6,548 nucleotides of DNA from Candidatus Hydrogenedentota bacterium (lineage in GTDB: Bacteria; Hydrogenedentota; Hydrogenedentia; Hydrogenedentales; CAITNO01), in contig SLFT01000007.1 in the NCBI GenBank assembly GCA_007124105.1, positions 1-6,548 on the forward strand, written 5' to 3'. Below, piece after piece: positions 1 through 6,383 of the stretch; the stretch's first letter is position 1; every line of letters starts with the position of its first letter. The translations under genes and the position numbers were made by a program. The notes beneath the pieces are model-generated. The model ran no database searches, was not told the DNA's origin, and saw nothing but the letters and a program-made list of their open reading frames with translations.

Positions 1-1
1 C

Positions 2-73
2 TTGTTGTGCGCAAAAAAATTAGAAAAAACGTTGTTGAATGTGATCCGTGAACCCCTGTCCGACGCTGTCTGA
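2..73 (+). CDS. Possible C-terminal end of a gene entering from the left
   Basis: One plus-strand frame is open from the window edge to a TGA at 71-73. It reads LLCAKKLEKTLLNVIREP followed by LSDAV, which has an ordinary helical-protein composition. If real, this gene converges on coaBC and ends about 80 nt from its stop. Its last codons would overlap the start of the 10-bp tandem repeat at 58-97. Twenty-three codons are too few to name a family, and an open stretch this short can arise by chance. The other two plus frames stop at 19-21 and 49-51. Confidence 0.2.
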   Translation: MLCAKKLEKTLLNVIREPLSDAV

Positions 74-97
74 CTTCGTCCGAATGCGCCCGACCGC
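58..97. repeat. Degenerate 10-bp tandem repeat, four units
   Basis: Four consecutive 10-nt units can be aligned: gtccgacgct (58-67), gtctgacttc (68-77), gtccgaatgc (78-87) and gcccgaccgc (88-97). The core G-Y-C-Y-G-A is kept while the last four bases vary. The repeat lies in the non-coding tail downstream of coaBC. From memory, short runs of a GTCCGAC-type unit occur at gene ends in some PVC-like genomes, but I cannot verify that here. The function is unknown. With only four imperfect units, chance is not excluded. Confidence 0.5.
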
Positions 98-151
98 GCG
101 CGGAGCGAGCTTGTTTTGCGTTAGACCCGTCTGGTCATCGTACGGTTTCTG

Positions 152-1354
152 CTAGGCCAGGCGCGCGATCCGGTCAAAAACATGTTGGGCAAGCAGCGTT
201 TTGTCAATGTATCCCAAGGACTCGGGTTGTGTATCCGGCAGTAAAATCCATGCCTCGCCCTTATCAGCGCCAATAGCGTCCTTTTCGCCGCTGATTGTAT
301 TGGCCACAATCATGTCGAGGTTCTTACGCCGTAATTTTTTATCGGCGTTGGCCACGATATCATGGGATTCCGCGGCGAATCCGACCACCTTGCAGCCAGG
401 CCGCTTTTGCGCGGCGGCGGCCGCTATAATGTCGGGGTTGGGGACAAGGGTCAGACGCAGCGCGTTGTCATTCCGCTTAATCTTCTGTTCAGATATTTTT
501 TCCACGCGAAAGTCCGCTACGGCGGCGGCGGCAAGAATCACATCGCTTTGGTCGGCGCGCGCCATGACAGCGTCATGCATTTGTGCGGCGGTGGCGGCGT
601 ATACAATTTCGGCGGCGGCGGGCGGTTTTGTATCGGCGGGTCCGGACACTACGCACACCTGCGCGCCGCGCCGCAACGCTTCGAGCGCCAGCGCGCGTCC
701 CATCTTGCCCGAGGAGCGGTTGCCAATAAAGCGTACAGGATCAATAGGTTCGTAGTTAGGCCCGCTGGTAATGAGTACGCGTTTCCCCGCAAAATCCTTC
801 TCGCTGTGCAGGGCGATGGCTACAGCGTCCAGGATGTCGTCCCGGTCTGCCAGACGCCCGATGCCCGTGTCGCCACAGGCGAGATTGCCGCTGGCTGGAC
901 CCACGAACAACGCGCCCCGCGCTCGCAACTGCGCTACATTGGCCTGCGTGGCGGGATGGGTATACATGGCCGTGTTCATGGCGGGCGCGAACAGGACAGG
1001 CGCGCGCGTGGCGAGCAGCGTAGTGCTCAACCAGTCGTCGGCAATGCCGTGCGCCGCCTTGGCAAGGATATTGGCCGTGGCGGGGGCTATCAAGAACAGG
1101 TCCGCTCGTTGCGCCACGGCAATATGTTCCACGCCAGGCTGGACACAGAGCGCGAACATTTCGGTGATTACCGGCTGGCCGGCGACCGCCTCGAAGGATG
1201 CCGGACATACAAGGCGCTGCGCGGACTCGGTCATGGCCGTCAGTACAGTTGCGCCTTGCTGCGTCAACTGCGACGCCAGCTCGCAGGCGCGATACGCGGC
1301 GACAGAACCGCACACCCCAAGCAGAATTGTCTTGTCCGCGAAGAGCAAACTCAT
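152..1354 (-). CDS. coaBC: Bifunctional phosphopantothenoylcysteine decarboxylase / phosphopantothenate-cysteine ligase
   Basis: This cytosolic enzyme of coenzyme A synthesis joins cysteine to 4'-phosphopantothenate (CoaB) and decarboxylates the product to 4'-phosphopantetheine (CoaC). The 400 aa are the usual length for the fused protein. The N-terminal flavoprotein CoaC domain (about 1-185) shows GVCGSVAAY at 13-21, the catalytic His in GVEHI (H77), PATAN at 91-95, PAMN at 124-127 and the catalytic-Cys loop GNLACG at 156-161. The C-terminal CoaB domain (about 188-400) shows EPIDPVRFIGNRSSGKMG at 202-219, AAAVADF at 276-282, KIKR at 291-294 and VGFAAES at 324-330. The segment before EPIDPVR is SGPNY, where E. 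coli has AGGTR. The start lies 6 nt after the rpoZ stop, with only a weak ribosome binding site inside the rpoZ end, so translational coupling is likely. It appears intact. Confidence 0.97.
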   Translation of the reverse strand: MSLLFADKTILLGVCGSVAAYRACELASQLTQQGATVLTAMTESAQRLVCPASFEAVAGQPVITEMFALCVQPGVEHIAVAQRADLFLIAPATANILAKAAHGIADDWLSTTLLATRAPVLFAPAMNTAMYTHPATQANVAQLRARGALFVGPASGNLACGDTGIGRLADRDDILDAVAIALHSEKDFAGKRVLITSGPNYEPIDPVRFIGNRSSGKMGRALALEALRRGAQVCVVSGPADTKPPAAAEIVYAATAAQMHDAVMARADQSDVILAAAAVADFRVEKISEQKIKRNDNALRLTLVPNPDIIAAAAAQKRPGCKVVGFAAESHDIVANADKKLRRKNLDMIVANTISGEKDAIGADKGEAWILLPDTQPESLGYIDKTLLAQHVFDRIARLA

Positions 1355-1360
1355 GACTAA

Positions 1361-1597
1361 TTACTCGTCATATTCCAGGTAGTGCTCTTCTTCTTCATCC
1401 GCGGTTGTAGAGGAGAGTTTGCCTGCCAGCACCTCCTCAAGCGCCTTGACCGTGTTCTTATGTGACCGCATCGAGGCGCCGAACCCGTGGGGCTCGTTCT
1501 TGGTAAGCTGGTTCGAACGCGCCGCGGCAACAATTACCAGGCGGTATAAACTGTCGAACTTGTCTTTGAAATCATCTACACAATATGGGGTCGGCAT
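1361..1597 (-). CDS. rpoZ: DNA-directed RNA polymerase subunit omega
   Basis: This 78-aa protein matches the omega subunit, which binds the beta' subunit and helps assemble and stabilise RNA polymerase. The family signature is present: the segment SLYRLVIVAAARSNQL (16-31) corresponds to the NRFDLVLVAARRARQL region of E. coli omega, and NTVKALEEVLAGKL (48-61) to its TTVIALREI helix. The C-terminus is acidic (EEEEHYLEYDE), which is common. The start is supported by AGGAG (plus-strand ctcct at 1607-1611) 9 nt upstream. Its place between gmk and coaBC is the classical arrangement and strengthens the call. The 277-nt gap from gmk suggests it may also have its own promoter. Confidence 0.93.
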   Translation of the reverse strand: MPTPYCVDDFKDKFDSLYRLVIVAAARSNQLTKNEPHGFGASMRSHKNTVKALEEVLAGKLSSTTADEEEEHYLEYDE

Positions 1598-1874
1598 GAC
1601 GCTGAACTCCTGTTGTACTGCTGCTCCGAAGATTTTGCATGTATTGAAACTTTGGCCATATTCTCAGGAATTCAATAAACCGCCAAAGAATGAACACCAT
1701 ACATCACCTTCATAATCCGAGGTAAAGGCAAACGCGCCTCAACCGTAACTTTTATTAACGCTTGGATAATACAAGCATGAATATAAGCGTATTATGTTGA
1801 TTTTGCGCGCTAAGTATATCATAATCCAGCGGTGGTTCGGGAATTTTTTGCGATGGGACACTCCCGCCCGCCAT
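1598..1874. other. Intergenic region between gmk and rpoZ
   Basis: This gap is unusually long for a gmk-rpoZ pair. No convincing gene lies in it on either strand. It is AT-rich compared with the flanking genes. On the minus strand it holds the extended -10 sequence listed at 1813-1821. A weak hairpin with 5-bp arms (gcttg / caagc) lies around 1760-1776. A 7-bp inverted repeat, ataatac (1765-1771) and gtattat (1789-1795), overlaps that hairpin. A leader RNA of about 200 nt before rpoZ is possible, but no known riboswitch or ribosomal-leader motif was recognised. Confidence 0.5.
1813..1821 (-). promoter_or_regulatory. Candidate extended -10 promoter for rpoZ-coaBC
   Basis: Read on the minus strand the bases are TGATATACT: a TATACT hexamer (5 of 6 to consensus) preceded by TGn, the extended -10 motif, which can act without a good -35. 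No convincing -35 is present. Transcription would begin near 1806, leaving a leader of about 210 nt before rpoZ. This is a consensus match only. Confidence 0.3.
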
Positions 1875-2456
1875 TCATTGGCCTCTACTGTCGCCGCGAA
1901 CAAGCGCGGTTAGTTCAGCGGACGCGCGTTCAATATCATCATTCACCACAATATGGTCGAATTCATGACGCGCGGCCATCTCTTCCTCGGCGTTATTCAG
2001 CCGCAGCGCCATATCTTCCGTGTCGTTCACGCCGCGTAATACCAGTCGTCGCGCGAGCTCGGCCATGCTTGGCGGCGCAATAAATATAGAGACCATATCC
2101 GGATAAAGTCGCTTGATGGCGCGCATCCCCTGCACGTCAACCTCGAAAATAACGATGACGTCGTCAGTCAATAAACGATCAATCTCGCTTTTGAGGGTGC
2201 CGTATCGCTGCCCATGCACATGCGCCCATTCGACCAGCGCATCCTTTTCAATTAACTGGTCAAATTCGTCGGGCGTGTAAAAATAATACTCGACGCCGTG
2301 TGTCTCACCGGGGCGGGGCGGTCGCGTGGTGGCCGATACGGTAACAACGCCGTTAGGCACTTGTTCGCGCACACGCCGCAGCAGGGTGCCCTTGCCCGCG
2401 CCCGACGGCGCCGCCACGATTACCAGTCTTCCGTGTCGTTTTTTTGTTTTATGCAT
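1875..2456 (-). CDS. gmk: Guanylate kinase
   Basis: Guanylate kinase phosphorylates GMP (and dGMP) to GDP with ATP in the cytosol, an essential purine nucleotide step. The 193 aa are near the usual bacterial length of about 205. The P-loop APSGAGKGT is at 16-24. The GMP-binding segment SATTRPPRPGETHGVEYYF is at 41-59 (E. coli has SHTTRQPRPGEVHGEHYFF). The motif EWAHVHGQRYGT lies at 76-87, FEVDVQG at 104-110, and the lid and C-terminal region ends in HEFDHIVVNDD at 164-174. A GAGGT ribosome binding site lies 11 nt upstream (plus 2468-2472), somewhat distant. It is followed on the same strand by rpoZ and coaBC after a 277-nt gap. The yicC-family gene often found upstream of gmk is absent; a divergent gene lies there instead. 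Confidence 0.97.
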   Translation of the reverse strand: MHKTKKRHGRLVIVAAPSGAGKGTLLRRVREQVPNGVVTVSATTRPPRPGETHGVEYYFYTPDEFDQLIEKDALVEWAHVHGQRYGTLKSEIDRLLTDDVIVIFEVDVQGMRAIKRLYPDMVSIFIAPPSMAELARRLVLRGVNDTEDMALRLNNAEEEMAARHEFDHIVVNDDIERASAELTALVRGDSRGQ

Positions 2457-2530
2457 TTTATATCTGTACCTCGGGTGGGATAATAATGTACGCTATAACG
2501 CAGCAGCGGTTTCCAGCCGCACTCGCGCAA

Positions 2531-2550
2531 CGTGTATTATACTATACGCG
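2531..2550. promoter_or_regulatory. Overlapping divergent -10 elements in an imperfect palindrome
   Basis: The minus strand carries a perfect TATAAT (plus 2536-2541), placed to drive gmk with a leader of about 70 nt. The plus strand carries TATACT (2538-2543), placed to drive the exported GH-like gene. The 20-bp segment is an imperfect palindrome, matching its reverse complement at 14 of 20 positions. The -35 regions are poor on both sides. If both are used, the two promoters compete for the same bases. This rests on consensus inspection only. Confidence 0.35.
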
Positions 2551-2596
2551 GAAACGTTAATCACGGTCCGCTTTGCCGCTTTGACGGCAAAAGATA

Positions 2597-2602
2597 TAAG
2601 GG
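2597..2602 (+). promoter_or_regulatory. Ribosome binding site fixing the start of the GH-like gene
   Basis: TAAGGG lies 8 nt before the ATG at 2611. The frame is open upstream as far as 2326, but that part overlaps gmk and lacks a protein-like composition. This site, together with the signal peptide that begins at 2611, decides the start. Confidence 0.7.
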
Positions 2603-2610
2603 TAAATGCC

Positions 2611-4596
2611 ATGCAATTGTTGTTGATGCGGCACTATTGGCGTCAATTTGTCGTTATCGCAGCGGCGGCACTGCCGCTTGCGTTCTTTACGGACTCGGCC
2701 CGCGGTCTGGACACCGACCGTATTCGACCCGATGACGCGAATCCATTCTACTGGCAATACAAAGGCGAACCGGTGCTGCTGCTGGGAGGCAGCTGGCAGG
2801 ATAATTTATTTAACCATCCGACTTTGCTTGAGGAGCATCTGGACTTACTGGTTTCGGTGGGCGGCAATTATGCGCGCAACACCATGAGCAGCCGCAATAG
2901 AGATAATGTCTTCGCCCACGAGCAAACAGAAGAGGGACTTTACGATCTGGATCGTTTTCATGAGCCTTATTGGGACCGCTTCGAGAATTTCCTTCGGCTA
3001 ACCCATGAGCGCGACATCATCGTCCAGATTGAAGTATGGGACCCCCACGATTTCTACGCGGACCGTGAGCCCCGTGGCGGCTGGTCGAAACACCCCTTTA
3101 ACCCCGTCAACAACGTCAACTATACAGCCGAGGATACGGGACTGCCCACCGAGATCAGCTATCGGGTTGCGCCGCAGCCGTCGCCCCATGCCTTCTTCCG
3201 AACCGTCCCGGCGCTGAATAACAATGAACGCGTGTTGGCGTATCAGACGGCTTATGTGAACAGGATGCTGGAGCATTCCTTGCCCTATCCCCATGTCATC
3301 TATTGTATGAACAATGAAATCGGCGAACTGACCGAGTGGGGCGACTTTTGGGCGCGCCATATCCAACGGCGCGCGTCCGAGGCCGGCGTTTCCGTGTATA
3401 CCGCGGACATGCGCCGCGACCACAATATCCGCACAGACGACCATAATCATATTTACGACCAACCGGAACTGTACACCTTCGTGGACATCTCACAGGTTAC
3501 CGGAGGGCGGGGTCAACGCCATTACGACGATGTCATTTACGTTCGCAATCGTATCGGCGACCATCCGCGTCCCATTAACAACGTGAAGAATTACGGCGCC
3601 GCTAAACACGGCGAGGAAGAATCGGTGGCGCGGATGTGCCGGTTTATTTTTGCCGGCGGCGCGTCGTCGCGTTTCCATCGGCCGCACCCCATTGAAGATG
3701 CGGCGGAACACGCCCGCGCCATGCACTGGGGGCTGGGGTTGAGCCCGCGCGCGCAGACGACCATACGCGCCATGCGTAAATTTGATCAGGCCTTCGGCGT
3801 GTTCAGGTCGGCGCCGCGCAACGACTTGCTGTCTAATCGCGACGATAACGAGGCGTATCTGCTGGCCGTGCCCGGCGAACAATATGCCGTTTACTTCCCT
3901 GACGGCGGCGCGGTGACTCTGGATGTATCTGAGGTCGTGGGCGACATGACTGTCCGGCGACTCGATGTGGACACGGCCCAGTGGCGCGACGAGGGGGCAG
4001 CGTCCGGCGGCGGGATACTAAGCGTTGTCGCGCCCGCGCCTGCGGACGCAAGTATATCTGACAACGCGCATGCCCGGGAGAATCTGGTTGTAAACGGCAG
4101 TTTCGAGGCTGATCCCCTGCCTGATACGCCCGGATACACCAGTACCATCACGGGATGGACCGTCTGTGGCGTACACGGGCATCTCCTGAACGACGAAAAC
4201 GGCCCCTTCTACACTGCCGCGCTGGGACCCATTCCCGATGGCGAACAGGTCTACGGCAGTCAGCACGCGGGCGTGTTGTCTCAAAAATTGCGGCGTCTTC
4301 AGGATGGCCGCCCCTTTTCTTTTTCGTGCCGCGTGAATTGCCGTTGGGAGAATGAAGGCATGGACCTGGAGGTGGCACTCGGCGATTACGTTCTCTGGAG
4401 CGGCACGGTCACCCCGCAAGCCGACGATTTTCTCACCATTGAATACGAAGGCGTCTTTGACGCGGCCTGGGGCGATGCCCTGACATTCACATTCGAGAAC
4501 CCGCACGGCGACGCTACCTTGCTCCTGGACGACGTTCAGCTGTATTCCGCACCGGGTTTCGGGAAGCACAGTATCGTAGTGCTTGCTGCACAGTAG
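2611..4596 (+). CDS. Exported glycoside-hydrolase-like protein (DUF4038-type) with C-terminal accessory domains
   Basis: The product is 661 aa from the chosen ATG. A Sec-type signal peptide is visible: charged start, hydrophobic FVVIAAAALPLAFF (13-26), probable cleavage near residue 30. Residues about 40-395 look like a TIM-barrel of glycoside-hydrolase clan GH-A, of the DUF4038 kind: PFYWQYKGEPVLLLGGSWQ at 45-63, DIIVQIEVWD at 135-144, and YCMNNEIGE at 231-239, whose N235-E236 fits the usual Asn-Glu acid/base pair. The strand expected to carry the nucleophile reads PINNVKNYG (321-329) without a Glu. Residues about 400-475 (AYLLAVPGEQYAVYFPDGG, then VRRLDVDTAQW) resemble the 'putative collagen-binding' beta domain that often follows DUF4038. 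Residues about 490-645, starting NLVVNGSFEADP, look like a jelly-roll carbohydrate-binding module. The substrate is unknown. It converges with the oxidoreductase across the palindromic element. Confidence 0.8.
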   Translation: MQLLLMRHYWRQFVVIAAAALPLAFFTDSARGLDTDRIRPDDANPFYWQYKGEPVLLLGGSWQDNLFNHPTLLEEHLDLLVSVGGNYARNTMSSRNRDNVFAHEQTEEGLYDLDRFHEPYWDRFENFLRLTHERDIIVQIEVWDPHDFYADREPRGGWSKHPFNPVNNVNYTAEDTGLPTEISYRVAPQPSPHAFFRTVPALNNNERVLAYQTAYVNRMLEHSLPYPHVIYCMNNEIGELTEWGDFWARHIQRRASEAGVSVYTADMRRDHNIRTDDHNHIYDQPELYTFVDISQVTGGRGQRHYDDVIYVRNRIGDHPRPINNVKNYGAAKHGEEESVARMCRFIFAGGASSRFHRPHPIEDAAEHARAMHWGLGLSPRAQTTIRAMRKFDQAFGVFRSAPRNDLLSNRDDNEAYLLAVPGEQYAVYFPDGGAVTLDVSEVVGDMTVRRLDVDTAQWRDEGAASGGGILSVVAPAPADASISDNAHARENLVVNGSFEADPLPDTPGYTSTITGWTVCGVHGHLLNDENGPFYTAALGPIPDGEQVYGSQHAGVLSQKLRRLQDGRPFSFSCRVNCRWENEGMDLEVALGDYVLWSGTVTPQADDFLTIEYEGVFDAAWGDALTFTFENPHGDATLLLDDVQLYSAPGFGKHSIVVLAAQ

Positions 4597-4614
4597 CGCG
4601 ACACATCAAGCCTG

Positions 4615-4755
4615 AGAGCGTGTACGAAAAGTCCAGATTGCTTCGCTTTGCTCGCAATGACGGTAAAACCGTGAGCGTCATTGCGAGCAAAGCGAAGCAA
4701 TCTAAAAAGGTTCACAACACGGCAAAGTGGTGAGGAGACTTTTCGTACACGCTCT
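4615..4755. mobile_element. MITE-like nested palindromic element, 141 bp
   Basis: The ends are perfect 19-bp inverted repeats: left arm 4615-4633 (agagcgtgtacgaaaagtc) and right arm 4737-4755, its exact reverse complement. Inside is a second, perfect 28-bp inverted repeat (separate entry). The inner palindrome is off-centre: it begins 1 nt after the left outer arm but ends 33 nt before the right one. No open frame is present, so any transposition would need an enzyme supplied elsewhere. No clear target-site duplication is visible in the flanks. It fills most of the 188-nt gap between two convergent genes, where folded RNA could stop transcription from either side. The call as mobile is inferred from structure; copies elsewhere cannot be seen. 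Confidence 0.7.
4635..4703. repeat. Perfect 28-bp inverted repeat with 13-nt loop
   Basis: The left arm (4635-4662) begins agattgcttcgctttgct and is the exact reverse complement of the right arm (4676-4703), which ends gcgaagcaatct. The 13-nt spacer at 4663-4675 could form a small alternative stem, CGGT (4661-4664) with ACCG (4668-4671). In RNA this would be a very stable hairpin on either strand. The ATTGCGAGCRAAGCGAAGCAATCT theme resembles a dispersed repeat I remember from many unrelated bacterial genomes; that is recollection, not a search result. Confidence 0.9.
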
Positions 4756-4784
4756 AAAGAAAGACGCCGGTTTGAATCCGCAGC

Positions 4785-6083
4785 TTACACGGTCACTTCC
4801 CAGCCTTCCCGGTAGTCAGACCTGATGAGCGCCTGCGCATCGGGCGCGTCTTTACAGGTCATGGTGCGGTGGTCCCAATCAAACCCCGAGGAAGCGCGAA
4901 ACGCGTTGTTTGCCAACAGCACGGCTTCGGCAAGGGGGCCGGTGTAGTCGAAATTGCAGGTGGGCGGCGTGTCGTCGCCTTTACAGGCGTTGATGAATTC
5001 GTTGCGGAACCCCGGCGACTCGGGAATGAAAGGCTCGGGCGGCTCGAAGTCGGCAAACTTGTCTTCCGGCAGCAATTTGCGCTCTTTGAAACCGCATAGC
5101 AACATACCGTCCGATCCGATGAACAAGGTGTTGCCCGCCACGGGCAATCCCAGTTCGCGCAGGATGTCCGGACCGCCGTCTTTCTGATACCAGTGCAGCT
5201 TCACCGCTTGCCGGTCGCCTTTCGCGGGAAAATCGAGGGTGGCGTGAAAGTCCTTGGGCGTCATGAGGGAGTGCGGTTCCTGGCCGCCGGCGCTGACGTG
5301 GGTCGGATAATCAAGGTCCAGCGCCCAGAAGGGGATATCGAGAATATGGCAGCCCCAGTTCCCGGTTTCGCCCGTGCCAAAGTCCCAGAAAAACCGCCAG
5401 CCGTAGGGGGTTACGTCCGGGTCATAGGGGAAATCAATGGTGGCGGGTCCCAACCAGAGATCATAATCGAGCGTGTCAGGGATGGGCGTCTCTGCGTCCC
5501 TGGGCGGAACCATGCCCCGCGAACTGTTCACCCAGCTATGCACCTCGGCCACCTCGCCGATAGCGCCGGTCTTAATCAATTCGACGACGCGGCGCATGTT
5601 GTCGTAAGCGTGGCGTTGCGCGCCCAATTGCGTGACAAGCCCCTTGCTTCGCGCCATTTCTGTGAGTACGCGGTTTTCCCAGACCGAATGGGCAAGCGGC
5701 TTTTCCAGATACACGTGCTTGCCCAGGTCCATGGCCATATAGGCCGGGTGAAAGTGGGTGTGATCAGGCGTGCTGATGACCACCGCGTCAATGGACGCGT
5801 GCATCTTGTCAAACATGCGGCGGAAATCCATGAACTGTTGCGATTTCTCGAAACGCTGATACGCTTCGCCGGCGCGCTCGAGATCAACATCGCACACGGC
5901 GACAACATTTTCGCGACGCATCTCTTTGAAGTTGGTGAGTCCCATGCCGCCAATGCCAATAAAGGCAATGTCGAGCTTTTCGTTGGCGGAACGGGTTCGG
6001 GCAATGGCCGGACCAGTTTTCATGGCGGCAACGCTGAAGGCCGCGGTTTTCATGAAGGAACGTCGTGTAATATTGTTTACCAT
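4785..6083 (-). CDS. Gfo/Idh/MocA family NAD(P)-dependent oxidoreductase with Tat signal
   Basis: The 432-aa protein starts with a twin-arginine signal, TRRSFMKTAAFSVAA (6-20), so it is probably exported folded with its cofactor. The Rossmann fold follows: LDIAFIGIGGMG at 37-48 with the dinucleotide-binding glycines, and CDVD at 64-67, whose acidic residue would contact the cofactor ribose. VVISTPDHTH is at 101-110 and the family hallmark LEKPLAHS at 126-133. The C-terminal domain has WGCHILDIPFWALDL at 243-257, with the conserved His (H246) of the active-site region. Length fits the secreted members common in Planctomycetes and Verrucomicrobia. The family acts on sugars, inositols and their derivatives; the substrate cannot be read from the sequence. 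AAGGAG (plus 6091-6096) lies 7 nt before the ATG, a strong site that fixes the start. It converges with the GH-like gene. Confidence 0.93.
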   Translation of the reverse strand: MVNNITRRSFMKTAAFSVAAMKTGPAIARTRSANEKLDIAFIGIGGMGLTNFKEMRRENVVAVCDVDLERAGEAYQRFEKSQQFMDFRRMFDKMHASIDAVVISTPDHTHFHPAYMAMDLGKHVYLEKPLAHSVWENRVLTEMARSKGLVTQLGAQRHAYDNMRRVVELIKTGAIGEVAEVHSWVNSSRGMVPPRDAETPIPDTLDYDLWLGPATIDFPYDPDVTPYGWRFFWDFGTGETGNWGCHILDIPFWALDLDYPTHVSAGGQEPHSLMTPKDFHATLDFPAKGDRQAVKLHWYQKDGGPDILRELGLPVAGNTLFIGSDGMLLCGFKERKLLPEDKFADFEPPEPFIPESPGFRNEFINACKGDDTPPTCNFDYTGPLAEAVLLANNAFRASSGFDWDHRTMTCKDAPDAQALIRSDYREGWEVTV

Positions 6084-6177
6084 AATCCATCTCCTTGGTA
6101 TGTACGAACGCGGCGTGTTCGGCGCCGCCGCATTGTCGCCGGTTACAGGCGTAAAAATAGCATAATGAAAAGAGGCC

Positions 6178-6204
6178 GTAATACAGAACGGTTTTAATTG
6201 CCAA
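6178..6204 (-). promoter_or_regulatory. Candidate promoter for the oxidoreductase gene
   Basis: On the minus strand TTGGCA (plus 6199-6204, 5 of 6 to the -35 consensus) is followed after 15 nt by TATTAC (plus 6178-6183). The spacing is short of the optimal 17. The leader would be roughly 90 nt and contains a GC-rich stretch at 6110-6135 able to form a short hairpin. Confidence 0.25.
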
Positions 6205-6226
6205 CACCTGTCTAGCGTACCAGATT

Positions 6227-6382
6227 ATGCCCCATGAATTGCAACCGCTGAACGATATTCTTTGTCCGCTGGCGGTGGTGAATCATGGGGAAGCGCCGTT
6301 TGTTGGACGCCTGCACATCAAACCCGTGTTCCGCGAGGCGAATATCCTTCTTTTTTGCGCTTTGTGGCGCGAAACTGTATGA
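6227..6382 (+). CDS. Doubtful 51-aa open frame
   Basis: The frame runs from ATG at 6227 to TGA at 6380-6382. Its codon choice (CTG, GCG, GTG, CGC) resembles the real genes here, and the product includes NDILCPLAVVNHGEAPFVG and a C-terminal REANILLFCALWRETV. I do not recognise a family. No Shine-Dalgarno sequence precedes it, and it overlaps an open minus frame of 63 codons at 6212-6403, so at most one is likely real. Its end also overlaps the candidate promoter of the next gene. It could be a relic of a longer gene. Confidence 0.15.
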   Translation: MPHELQPLNDILCPLAVVNHGEAPFVGRLHIKPVFREANILLFCALWRETV

Positions 6383-6383
6383 T
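6355..6383 (+). promoter_or_regulatory. Candidate promoter for the gene at the right edge
   Basis: TATGAT (6378-6383, 5 of 6 to the -10 consensus) lies 17 nt after TTGCGC (6355-6360, only TTG matching the -35 consensus). Transcription would begin near 6390, giving a leader of about 37 nt with a good ribosome binding site. Confidence 0.35.

Noticed and set aside
11..31. T-rich run on the minus strand downstream of coaBC, as an intrinsic terminator
   Set aside because: The tract is T-rich when read on the minus strand, but no convincing GC-rich stem precedes it in the 30 nt before.
201..1360. Long plus-strand open frames, up to 332 codons, opposite coaBC
   Set aside because: They are antisense shadows of a clearly identified CoaBC. 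Their products are rich in Gly, Arg and Ala without domains, as expected from the complement of GC-rich codons.
1855..1865. GGGA-CAC-TCCC hairpin just downstream of gmk, as a terminator
   Set aside because: The stem is only 4 bp, and on the gmk strand it is followed by an A-run rather than a T-run.
2326..2610. Upstream extension of the GH-like frame by 95 codons
   Set aside because: It overlaps the 5' end of gmk, and the translated extension lacks domain character. The signal peptide and a well-spaced ribosome binding site both point to 2611.
2998..4569. Several minus-strand open frames inside the GH-like gene
   Set aside because: None has a ribosome binding site or recognisable motif, and all are fully covered by the plus-strand gene with coherent domains.
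4615..4755. CRISPR repeat or small RNA gene in the palindromic region
   Set aside because: There are no regularly spaced direct repeats; the structure is two nested inverted repeats. No promoter for a dedicated RNA was seen.
6110..6135. GC-rich hairpin in the oxidoreductase leader, as a riboswitch
   Set aside because: Only about 6 bp of stem around gcggcg/cgccgc, in a region where GC-rich repeats of this kind arise by chance; no known riboswitch motif was recognised.
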